A stretch of DNA of 64,000 nt from Sphingobacteriia bacterium (lineage in GTDB: Bacteria > Bacteroidota > Bacteroidia > Chitinophagales > Chitinophagaceae): assembly GCA_015999745.1 (NCBI GenBank), contig JAECQP010000012.1, positions 1 through 64,000 on the forward strand. Direction: 5' to 3'. This document shows positions 14,718 through 21,973 of the stretch, piece after piece (position 1 is the first letter of the stretch; every line of letters starts with the position of its first letter). The notes beneath the pieces were generated by a model. That model was not told where the DNA came from and did not search any database. It saw only the letters and a list, made by a program, of their open reading frames with translations. Both the position numbers and the translations under genes were made by a program.

Positions 14718-15875
14718 TTGAAAGTAGAACAAAATATATCGAGACTGAAATATTTGCTGTCATTATACAAGATGACACCAGATCAATTGCTTTTGCTAAT
14801 CAGCGAAGGGCTTAAAAACCCTTTGACCAAAGAGGATATTTTAACCACTGAAATAAAAGTCAGCAACTTAAAACGAATAGACAAAGTTTTCAATAAAGGA
14901 CTTCATTATTACCTGGACCCGAAATCTCCGGAAGTATCAAAAGAAGCGAGTATATTTTTTCGGAAAACCAAATTTAGTGCTGACCTGAATATCGGTGCGA
15001 AGAAAATAGTAAATCAGTTTGAAGAGTTTAAAATTTCTCTCTCAGCAATTTCAAAACTCGCAGAAATTAAAATTGAAAGGTCCTTGCCTGTTTTTGGAAT
15101 AAATCAAGATCCTAAAATTGTTGCTAAACAAATCCGAAAAGAATTATATCCGGAATTCAATCCTGTTCCAAAGGAGTTTCTTAGAGATTTAATTTCAACC
15201 TTTGCAAAAAACAACATACTGGTATTTGAGTTTGTTGAAACATGGAACAAAAAAGAAAAAGCCAATATTGATGGATTCTTTTTAAATCCCAATGTTATTG
15301 TTCTTAAAAGGCAACAGTCCTCATTCAGAAGAGAAATCTTTACTTTAATTCATGAGTTAGGACATTACCTGATCAATGAAGAGGAAATTGAACAATTAGA
15401 TATTTCAAATTTTGGCAATAATAAACTTTCGGCAATAGAACGATGGTGCAACGATTTTGCCTATTATTTTCTTGCGGGTGAGTTTGATAATGCTTTTGAA
15501 CAAATTGAAAAAGCGGAGAGTAAAAACGACTACCAATTTGATTTAATAAAAAACATTTCAAAAGAAACTCACCTTAGTCAAATTGCTTTGTTTACAAAAC
15601 TTCTATATCAGCAGAAAATATCTCCAGCTAATTACAACTCAATTAAGGCCGATTTTGATGAACAATACAGAATTAGGCTGGAAGATGAGAAGAAACAAAG
15701 GGAGTTGGATAAAATGCATGGAATTAAGAAAGGTGGCTCAACACCTAAGCCAATAAATTCTCCTTTACTTATCTCAACTATCCAGACAGCTTTTTATGAA
15801 GGTATTATTAACGAGTACGACGTTTGTAAAACGTTGAATATTTCACCTGATCAATTAGACAAGTATCTTCCGTGA
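14718..15875 (+). CDS. ImmA/IrrE-family metallopeptidase (COG2856)
   Basis: The 385-residue protein contains the zinc-protease motif HELGH at residues 212-216, in the context FTLIHELGHYLINEEE, with the downstream glutamate-rich helix and the ERWCNDFAYYFL segment typical of ImmA/IrrE. Such proteases cleave regulators, for example phage-type repressors or antitoxins. The usual N-terminal helix-turn-helix is not obvious; residues 1-60 are helical and might replace it. The start is a TTG because no ATG occurs near the N-terminus. The stop overlaps the GTG start of the PIN-like gene (GTGA), so the two are translated together. The pair is AT-rich. Confidence 0.82.
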   Translation: MKVEQNISRLKYLLSLYKMTPDQLLLLISEGLKNPLTKEDILTTEIKVSNLKRIDKVFNKGLHYYLDPKSPEVSKEASIFFRKTKFSADLNIGAKKIVNQFEEFKISLSAISKLAEIKIERSLPVFGINQDPKIVAKQIRKELYPEFNPVPKEFLRDLISTFAKNNILVFEFVETWNKKEKANIDGFFLNPNVIVLKRQQSSFRREIFTLIHELGHYLINEEEIEQLDISNFGNNKLSAIERWCNDFAYYFLAGEFDNAFEQIEKAESKNDYQFDLIKNISKETHLSQIALFTKLLYQQKISPANYNSIKADFDEQYRIRLEDEKKQRELDKMHGIKKGGSTPKPINSPLLISTIQTAFYEGIINEYDVCKTLNISPDQLDKYLP

Positions 15876-16447
15876 AAGTAGTAATCGATACTAATTCGCT
15901 TCTGTCGTTGGTTCGTTACTACTTGCCATTCGACAAGAATGGGGTACTTTTTCAGTTCTTCAAAGAAAAGATCGAAACAGGCGAAATTATTATAGTTGAC
16001 AAAGTTTTTGAGCAATGCGAATATATCTCAAAAGGTATCGTACTTACAAAACTTATTTACCTAAAAGAGAAAGATTTTTTAAAGGCAGCAAAACTGCCTT
16101 ATAAAACGGACTCTCTGCTGGCCCCTTCGCCAGCAAAATTTCTACGGCAGGTAGAAAATCAGTTCATTAATAATATAGTTAGAAATCAGCGAAAGCTGAC
16201 CGAAACGGAATTTGAAAATCAGAAAAATGCTTTTCTGGATGATGCAGACATGAAGCAAATTATTCTTTGCCTGAACCTAATAAAAGATGGGGAGAAAGTT
16301 GTATTGGTGACAGAAGAGACAGAAAACAGCAACGACAACAAACTTTTCAAAAAAATTCCTGCAATCTGTAAGGAATTAAATATTGATACACTGACTTTGC
16401 CGGAACTGTTGGCAAAATATGATGGTATTGACATTGATTTCCAATAA
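15872..16447 (+). CDS. PIN-like (DUF4411-type) protein, partner of the ImmA/IrrE peptidase
   Basis: The 191-residue protein begins VVIDTNSLLSLVRYY, the N-terminal strand and first acidic residue of a PIN nuclease, and has further acidic positions in FLDDADMKQI and in the VTEET strand. The layout matches the DUF4411 branch, which is commonly encoded beside COG2856 peptidases and is regarded as a toxin-antitoxin-like pair. A ribonuclease activity is likely from the fold but not shown. The start is GTG overlapping the upstream stop. No terminator is visible before the convergent HAD gene. Confidence 0.7.
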   Translation: MKVVIDTNSLLSLVRYYLPFDKNGVLFQFFKEKIETGEIIIVDKVFEQCEYISKGIVLTKLIYLKEKDFLKAAKLPYKTDSLLAPSPAKFLRQVENQFINNIVRNQRKLTETEFENQKNAFLDDADMKQIILCLNLIKDGEKVVLVTEETENSNDNKLFKKIPAICKELNIDTLTLPELLAKYDGIDIDFQ

Positions 16448-16513
16448 CAGCCTTATACTCAACGCTAATAACTACTACCCAATCCGGTAGAACCAGATTT
16501 TGTCTACCCCCTC

Positions 16514-17209
16514 CTACAATATCCCCTCCAGCTCCTTCAAATGATAAATGGTGTAAGTGGGCTGAACATCTGTTACTTCGTTGATATGGTTTACAAATAC
16601 CGTATCCAGCCCCGCATTCATTCCTCCCAGGATATCCGCTTCTATATTGTCCCCGATCATTATGCTCTCGGTCCGCTCGGCGCCGGCCCGCATCAATGCA
16701 TGATCAAAAATCTCCTTGTTCGGCTTCAGGCTGTTACTGGTTTCGGAGGTAACCACTTCCTTAAAGTATTGGCCGATATTGCTTTTCTCCAGTTTATTGT
16801 ATTGCACTTTCTCAAAACCATTGGTGATCAGGTGCAGCTCGTATCCCTTGTTCCGGAGGTAGGTTAAAATTTCATGCGTATACGGAAACAGCCCGTTCTT
16901 ATTGGGCAGGATCTCCAGGAAGGTCGCGCCCATGGCGCGGGCCAGCGGTTCGTCGGCAATTTTGAAATCCACCAGCGTCAGCCACATCCGCTTCCATCTC
17001 AGCTCTTCCTGCTTCATCTGTCCTTTCGAATACTTGTCCCATAACCGGTGGTTGTGGTAATTGTATCGCTCAAAGAATTGATCGAAGTCGCCGATTCCCC
17101 TCTTGTCCAATTCCTGGCTATTGTATACGTCCTGCATGGCTTCTTTGGAATTGGTGTTGAAATCCCAAAGCGTATGATCTAAATCGAAGAAGAGGTGTTT
17201 GTATTGCAT
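16514..17209 (-). CDS. HAD-family noncanonical pyrimidine nucleotidase (YjjG-like)
   Basis: The 231-residue enzyme belongs to the HAD hydrolases. It has the nucleophile motif FFDLDHTLWDF (D9 and D11), motif II LITNG, the lysine in SLKPNKEIF and motif IV IMIGDNIEADILGG. Length, the TLWDF signature and the cap region (NYHNHRLWDKYSKG) fit the YjjG group, which dephosphorylates noncanonical pyrimidine nucleotides such as dUMP and 5-substituted analogues and so helps clean the nucleotide pool in the cytoplasm. The gene has its own -7 box and is divergent from the SDR gene. Confidence 0.88.
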   Translation of the reverse strand: MQYKHLFFDLDHTLWDFNTNSKEAMQDVYNSQELDKRGIGDFDQFFERYNYHNHRLWDKYSKGQMKQEELRWKRMWLTLVDFKIADEPLARAMGATFLEILPNKNGLFPYTHEILTYLRNKGYELHLITNGFEKVQYNKLEKSNIGQYFKEVVTSETSNSLKPNKEIFDHALMRAGAERTESIMIGDNIEADILGGMNAGLDTVFVNHINEVTDVQPTYTIYHLKELEGIL

Positions 17210-17214
17210 GGGCG

Positions 17215-17222
17215 CAAAGGTA
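17215..17222 (-). promoter_or_regulatory. Bacteroidota -7 box for the YjjG-like gene
   Basis: On the minus strand the sequence reads TACCTTTG, a full match to TAnnTTTG, ending five bases before the ATG. The transcript would be leaderless or nearly so. No -33 element is evident. Confidence 0.4.
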
Positions 17223-17225
17223 AGT

Positions 17226-17258
17226 CTTGACCGGTAAATAGGATATGTTGTAGCTTTG
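17226..17258 (+). promoter_or_regulatory. Bacteroidota promoter for the SDR gene
   Basis: CTTG at 17226-17229 and TAGCTTTG at 17251-17258 (full match to TAnnTTTG) are separated by 21 bases. The ATG follows 27 bases after the -7 box. Together with the oppositely oriented box at 17215-17222 this is a divergent promoter region. Confidence 0.5.
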
Positions 17259-17285
17259 ACCTGTCTGAACCCTTAACTATTCTTT

Positions 17286-17984
17286 ATGATCGTTGTTATT
17301 ACGGGCGCTTCCAAAGGAATTGGCAAAGCCATTGCTGAACAGTTTGCCGCTGCCGGGCACCAGTTGTTGCTCTGCAGCCGGGGCGAAAAATCCCTCTACG
17401 ATACAGTGGCCGATCTGCAAACCCGCTTTCCGGAATGCACCGTTAAGGGTCGTGTTTGCGACATGAGCAATAAAGCGGATGTTCAGTCTTTTGCTTCCTG
17501 GTGTTTGCAGCAGGGCACGCCGGATATCCTGGTGAACAATGCCGGCCAGTTTGTTCCGGGCAGTATCCACAACGAAGCCGATGGCATCCTGGAACAAATG
17601 ATTGAAGTGAACCTCTACAGCGCCTATTATTTAACAAGGGCGCTTTTACCCAATATGATTAATGCTAAATCCGGTCATATTTTCAATATCTGTTCCATTG
17701 CTTCGCTCAATGCCTACGCCAACGGGGGCAGTTACAGCATCAGCAAATTTGCCCTCCTGGGCTTCAGCAAAAACCTGCGGGAAGAGTTAAAACCCCACGG
17801 CATTAAGGTGACGGCGGTTTGTCCGGGCGCCACCCTCAGCAGCAGTTGGGATGGCTTTGAGATCGACCCCAGGCGGATCATGGAAACGAATGATGTGGCC
17901 AAAATGGTTTTTGCCGCTACCAGCCTTTCCCCGATGGCGGTGGTGGAAGACATCATCCTGCGTCCGCAACTGGGCGACCTGTAA
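17286..17984 (+). CDS. Short-chain dehydrogenase/reductase (SDR)
   Basis: The 232-residue cytosolic oxidoreductase has the classical SDR layout: NAD(P)-binding TGASKGIG (residues 6-13), the NNAG motif in ILVNNAGQFVPG, the catalytic serine in FNICSIASL and the YxxxK pair in SYSISKFALLG. A C-terminal PGATLSSSW stretch follows the active site as usual. The substrate cannot be read from the sequence; 3-ketoacyl or sugar alcohol reductases are the nearest types. It is followed by the LpxH-like gene after 91 bases, which may or may not share the transcript. Confidence 0.88.
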   Translation: MIVVITGASKGIGKAIAEQFAAAGHQLLLCSRGEKSLYDTVADLQTRFPECTVKGRVCDMSNKADVQSFASWCLQQGTPDILVNNAGQFVPGSIHNEADGILEQMIEVNLYSAYYLTRALLPNMINAKSGHIFNICSIASLNAYANGGSYSISKFALLGFSKNLREELKPHGIKVTAVCPGATLSSSWDGFEIDPRRIMETNDVAKMVFAATSLSPMAVVEDIILRPQLGDL

Positions 17985-18075
17985 GGGCAAAGACCGGGCC
18001 GCCCCTTAACAATAGCGTAATCATTCCCTAACATTCACTTCATATACCGATTGGAACTTTGCTAAACTCCAATCT

Positions 18076-18933
18076 ATGGACAAACGTCCGCTTGATGTTG
18101 TAGTAATGAGTGACCTGCATTTAGGTACCTATGGTTGCCATGCTACAGAAATCGTAAACTACCTCAAAAGCATTCAACCACAAATCCTGGTATTGAACGG
18201 TGATATCATTGATATCTGGCAGTTCAATAAAAGATACTTCCCCGTGTCACATATGCAGGTGATCAAAGAGATCATGAATATGCTGAGCAAAGGCACCCGC
18301 GTGATTTACATCACCGGCAACCACGATGAGTCCCTCCGCAGGTACAGCGATATGCAGATGGGCAATTTTCAGCTCACCGATAAAGTGGTGATGGAGATCA
18401 ATGGTAAAATGACCTGGATCTTTCATGGCGATGTGTTTGATGCCACCACCAAGGGCAGCGCCAAATTACTGGCCAAGCTGGGCGGTCATGGCTACGACCT
18501 GCTGATCCTGATCAACAGTTTCATCAACTGGTGTCTGAAAGCAATGGGTAGGGAAAAGATGAGTTTCAGCAAGAAAGTAAAGAACAGCGTTAAAAAAGCG
18601 GTTTCCTGGATCGGTGATTTTGAACAAACTGCTGCTGAGCTGGCCATCGAAAAAAAATACGATTACGTGATCTGCGGCCATATACACCAGCCGCAGAAAA
18701 GGGAAGTGGTTACCGAAGATGGTTCTGTGATGTACCTCAACAGCGGCGACTGGATCGAGAACCTGACGGCGCTGGAATACAGGCAAAATGAATGGACCAT
18801 TTTTCAATACAATGAAAAGGATTTTGTAAAAGCAAAAGCGCCGGTGGTTACCATGGATAAAAAACTGCCCAAGCTGAACGTATTAACGGATGAAGTTGCT
18901 TTATTTATTCACTCTTTAGCCCTGCAATCATGA
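18076..18933 (+). CDS. UDP-2,3-diacylglucosamine pyrophosphatase-like metallophosphoesterase (LpxH family)
   Basis: The 285-residue protein has all calcineurin-type metal motifs: MSDLHLG (11-17), LNGDIIDIW, ITGNHDE, WIFHGDVFD and CGHIHQP. The arrangement and the SDLHLGTYGC start match the LpxH-like group seen widely in Bacteroidota, where a similar enzyme hydrolyses UDP-diacylglucosamine in lipid A synthesis. Assignment to LpxH itself is probable but not certain, because related phosphoesterases have the same motifs. Its stop overlaps the start of the next gene (ATGA), so a lipid or glycan role shared with that glycosyltransferase is likely. A 7-bp hairpin (18049-18074) lies right before the ATG. 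Confidence 0.8.
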   Translation: MDKRPLDVVVMSDLHLGTYGCHATEIVNYLKSIQPQILVLNGDIIDIWQFNKRYFPVSHMQVIKEIMNMLSKGTRVIYITGNHDESLRRYSDMQMGNFQLTDKVVMEINGKMTWIFHGDVFDATTKGSAKLLAKLGGHGYDLLILINSFINWCLKAMGREKMSFSKKVKNSVKKAVSWIGDFEQTAAELAIEKKYDYVICGHIHQPQKREVVTEDGSVMYLNSGDWIENLTALEYRQNEWTIFQYNEKDFVKAKAPVVTMDKKLPKLNVLTDEVALFIHSLALQS

Positions 18934-19982
18934 AAATATTATACGCAGTTCAGGCAACAGGCAACGGCCATATCAGCCGCGCTATGGAGTTGTTACCCTT
19001 TATTGAGCAATACGGATCGGTGGATGTGTTCCTGAGTGGCAACAACAGCCACCTTCAACCGGCGCTCCCGGTTAAATTCCGCAGCAAGGGCCTCAGCCTG
19101 TTTTACGGCAACAAGGGTGGACTGGATTATTGGAAGATGCTGAAAGATTTCAGTATCCGTCGCATCTGGAACGAAGCCAATTCCTTACCCGTAGAAAACT
19201 ATGATATTGTACTCAATGATTTTGACAGCATTACCTCATTGGCCTGTAAGCTGAAGCGGGTACCCAGCGTTGGTTTCGGGCACCAGGCCGCTTTCAGGAG
19301 CGATGCCACGCCCAGGGCGGCTAAAAAAGATTTAGCGGGGGAATTGGTCCTGAAAAATTACGCCACTGCCACTGCTTATACAGGGCTGCATTTTGCGTCC
19401 TATGACGATTTTATTTTTTCTCCCGTGATCAAGAGCGATGTGTTGCGGGCCAACCCGGAGAACAAGGGGCATATTACGGTTTACCTTTCGCACTACAGCG
19501 ATGAAGTGGTGATGCAATCGCTCCAACAGTTGGAGGGTATCCGCTTTGAGTTGTTCTCCAAAAAAGTGCAGGAGCCGGTTCGTTGCGGTAACATCACGCT
19601 GTATCCGATCAGCAACGAAGGGTTCACCAACAGCATGATCAACAGTGCCGGTGTGATCACCGGTGCCGGTTTTGAAACCCCGGCGGAAGCGCTTTATCTT
19701 GGGAAGAAGCTGCTTTGTTTGCCTATTCGTGGCCAGTACGAGCAATGGTGCAACGCGGCTGCCTTAGAAAACCTGGGAGTTCGCATCACTGAGAAGATCG
19801 ATGCTGCTTTTGCAACAACCGTTGCAGAATGGTTGAATGCGCCTGCTCCGCAACAGTTGATCCTGCAACAGAACACTTACGAGATTGTACAGCATACGAT
19901 TGAACTGGCCCGCAGTATCCGGCCAGAACAAGTCCGCGAAGCGGATTGGATTTCAGAAGAAGATTTTATTACCCTGCAGTAA
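18930..19982 (+). CDS. Glycosyltransferase, MurG/GT28-like (MJ1255-type)
   Basis: The 350-residue protein begins with ILYAVQATGNGHISRA, the glycine-rich N-terminal loop of GT-B enzymes of the MurG/GT28 kind, and ends with a donor-binding region VITGAGFETPAEALYLGKKLLCLP followed by QYEQWCNAAALENLG, also typical. Such enzymes add a sugar to a lipid or glycan acceptor at the cytoplasmic face of the inner membrane. The gene overlaps the LpxH-like gene by four bases, which suggests a shared role in envelope lipid or glycolipid synthesis. The sugar and acceptor are not known. Confidence 0.82.
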   Translation: MKILYAVQATGNGHISRAMELLPFIEQYGSVDVFLSGNNSHLQPALPVKFRSKGLSLFYGNKGGLDYWKMLKDFSIRRIWNEANSLPVENYDIVLNDFDSITSLACKLKRVPSVGFGHQAAFRSDATPRAAKKDLAGELVLKNYATATAYTGLHFASYDDFIFSPVIKSDVLRANPENKGHITVYLSHYSDEVVMQSLQQLEGIRFELFSKKVQEPVRCGNITLYPISNEGFTNSMINSAGVITGAGFETPAEALYLGKKLLCLPIRGQYEQWCNAAALENLGVRITEKIDAAFATTVAEWLNAPAPQQLILQQNTYEIVQHTIELARSIRPEQVREADWISEEDFITLQ

Positions 19983-20005
19983 TCAGGCGGAGATCAATAC
20001 TAATT

Positions 20006-20887
20006 CTATCCTGCCAGCAATACCTGCCAGGCTTCCGCCACTTTGTTTTCATTGAGTAAGGCTGCGGCATACAAGTGCAGCTCCTTTTCCATTTCTGCGG
20101 GGCTGATGGCATAATACCCGATAATATTGCGCAGCCGGTCGTCTTCAAATGCAGGATCAATCAATGGTTCCTCGTGTACATTGGCCAGTTGTCCCAAATG
20201 ATTGCCCGTTAATATTTTACTGTTGCGGATGCTCTCCGGTAAAGCGTCTATGCCAATGCCCAGTTGTGTATTGGGTTTGGCTACTTTAAATAAATTGCTG
20301 CTGTTGACCCTGCAATACCAGTCGCCGCCGAGGCGGGCTACATGATGTATTTTCTCCTGGTCGATCATGGTTTGATCTGCATTCAGGATGGCCTCATCTA
20401 CATGCATGCACAATACTTCCGCAATCACGAGCTGCCCTGCTCCGCCCTGGTCTCCCAGGCTCTTTACTTCATTCACCCTGCATTCCAGTTTGATCTTTGC
20501 CTCTTTTACCATGGGGGGCTTTACCATGCTGGCGGCTTCCCTGGTAAATCCGGACTTGGTAAACTCATCCACTGTTTTGGGATATTCACAACTGGATAAG
20601 CTCATCTGCTGCACCATATCGTAGTCCACTATATTGATCACACATTCCGGTACTTCCAGTACGTTTTCCAGCGTGTGTTTGATAGTATTGTCGCGCCCTC
20701 TTCTGGCCGGCGAAAAGATCACCACCGGCGGGTTGGAAGAGAATAAATTAAAAAAGCTGAATGGACTCAGGTTTACATGGCCTTCCCGATCAATCGTACT
20801 TGCAAAACAAATGGGCCGGGGTGCTATGGCATGTTGCAGCCAGGCCTGCTTCTGCATGATGCTTAAATCGGATAGAATCAGTTTCAT
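20006..20887 (-). CDS. Flavin reductase family protein
   Basis: The 293-residue protein has the FMN-binding split-barrel pattern of the flavoredoxin/DIM6 group: IAPRPICFASTID near residues 21-33, NLSPFSFFNLFSSNPP (39-54) and the RRGRDNTIKHT phosphate-binding loop. A C-terminal extension after about residue 200 is common in the Bacteroidota members. The ATG directly follows the stop of the FAA-hydrolase gene (TAGATG), so the two form an operon. Pairing with an FAA hydrolase suggests a job in catabolism of tyrosine or another aromatic compound. The exact substrate is unknown. Confidence 0.85.
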   Translation of the reverse strand: MKLILSDLSIMQKQAWLQHAIAPRPICFASTIDREGHVNLSPFSFFNLFSSNPPVVIFSPARRGRDNTIKHTLENVLEVPECVINIVDYDMVQQMSLSSCEYPKTVDEFTKSGFTREAASMVKPPMVKEAKIKLECRVNEVKSLGDQGGAGQLVIAEVLCMHVDEAILNADQTMIDQEKIHHVARLGGDWYCRVNSSNLFKVAKPNTQLGIGIDALPESIRNSKILTGNHLGQLANVHEEPLIDPAFEDDRLRNIIGYYAISPAEMEKELHLYAAALLNENKVAEAWQVLLAG

Positions 20888-21895
20888 CTACAAATGTTTT
20901 TTTGCCAGGAGGGAAAATTCGCTGTCGTCTTTGATGATCCGGTTGTTGAGTTTTCCAATACCTTCTATTTCCATTTCCACCTCATCGCCGGGTTGCAACC
21001 ATTGTTCCTGGTAGTTGGGGTCATTAAGCTTTCCTGTTCCGTTCAATTCCAGGAAACAGCCGGTACCTACAGTTCCGCTTCCGATTACATCGCCCGGATG
21101 CAGGTCTACGCCATAAGCGCAACGCTCGATGATTTCTGCAAAGGTCCAGTCCATCTCTCCGATATTGCCCTCACTTACTTGTACCCCGTTCACACTGCAG
21201 GTCATTTTTAAATTCCAGCTTTTCCCCACATGGCCTTCTTTAGCCGGTATCTCAAATGGTTCCAGCTCGTCCAGTGTAACCAGGCAGGGGCCGATAACGG
21301 TTGAGAAATCCTTTCCTTTTGCAGGCCCCAGGTTGAGCAGCATTTCTTCCATTTGTAAGCGACGTGCGCTCATATCGTTCATGATCATCAGTCCGCCGAT
21401 ATACTGGTCTGCATGTTCTGCGGGAATATTTCTCCCTTGCTTGCAGATGACGATGGCTGCTTCCAGTTCAAAATCCAGTTTCTCCAGGTGGTCGGGCATA
21501 CAGCGTATATCGCCGGGTCCCTGGATGCTGTGGTGATTGGTAAAATAAAAAATGGGATACTGATCAAATTCCGGGATCATCTCCACTTTTCGGTTTCTGC
21601 GTGCTGCCGCTACATGCTGCCTGAATGCATATCCATCCCTGCAGGAAGTGGGGAAGGGTACGGGCGCTAGCAGTTGCAGGCCTTCTACCGGTACACCATT
21701 ATCGCTACTGACCCTGCCCGATTGAATGGCCGCTTCCGTTTGCTTTGCAATCGGGAACATATCATCCCAATATTGCAGGAACATATTCATACTGTTCGGT
21801 AATTCCGGGTGCATCAGATCACAGTCGTACAATAATCCGTCTACTAAAAATGCCAACTGATCCCGTCCGTCGGACAGATAAGAAACAAGCTTCAT
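20888..21895 (-). CDS. Fumarylacetoacetate hydrolase family protein
   Basis: The 335-residue enzyme carries the FAH metal-binding signature: HHSIQGPGDIR, the acidic pair in KLDFELEAAIVI (E-x-E), and the MNDMSAR motif, followed by KGKDFSTVIGPCLVT and the GDVIGSGTVGTGC end region. FAH-family enzymes hydrolyse a carbon-carbon bond of acylpyruvate-type substrates, as in the last step of tyrosine degradation. Length and the RDGYAFRQHV segment fit the group found in tyrosine catabolic clusters of Bacteroidota. It is the first gene of a two-gene operon with the flavin reductase. The remaining genes of the tyrosine pathway are not in the window. Confidence 0.88.
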   Translation of the reverse strand: MKLVSYLSDGRDQLAFLVDGLLYDCDLMHPELPNSMNMFLQYWDDMFPIAKQTEAAIQSGRVSSDNGVPVEGLQLLAPVPFPTSCRDGYAFRQHVAAARRNRKVEMIPEFDQYPIFYFTNHHSIQGPGDIRCMPDHLEKLDFELEAAIVICKQGRNIPAEHADQYIGGLMIMNDMSARRLQMEEMLLNLGPAKGKDFSTVIGPCLVTLDELEPFEIPAKEGHVGKSWNLKMTCSVNGVQVSEGNIGEMDWTFAEIIERCAYGVDLHPGDVIGSGTVGTGCFLELNGTGKLNDPNYQEQWLQPGDEVEMEIEGIGKLNNRIIKDDSEFSLLAKKHL

Positions 21896-21973
21896 CGTTA
21901 TTATTTTACCGTACGAAATTAGGTGAAAAATGACTGCCTTATCGTTCCTATATTTATAGATAATTACAAGGCC

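Noticed and set aside
21923..21973. GTG start 17 codons before the GH9 signal peptide
   Set aside because: The signal peptide begins exactly at the ATG at 21974, and the upstream residues would disrupt it.
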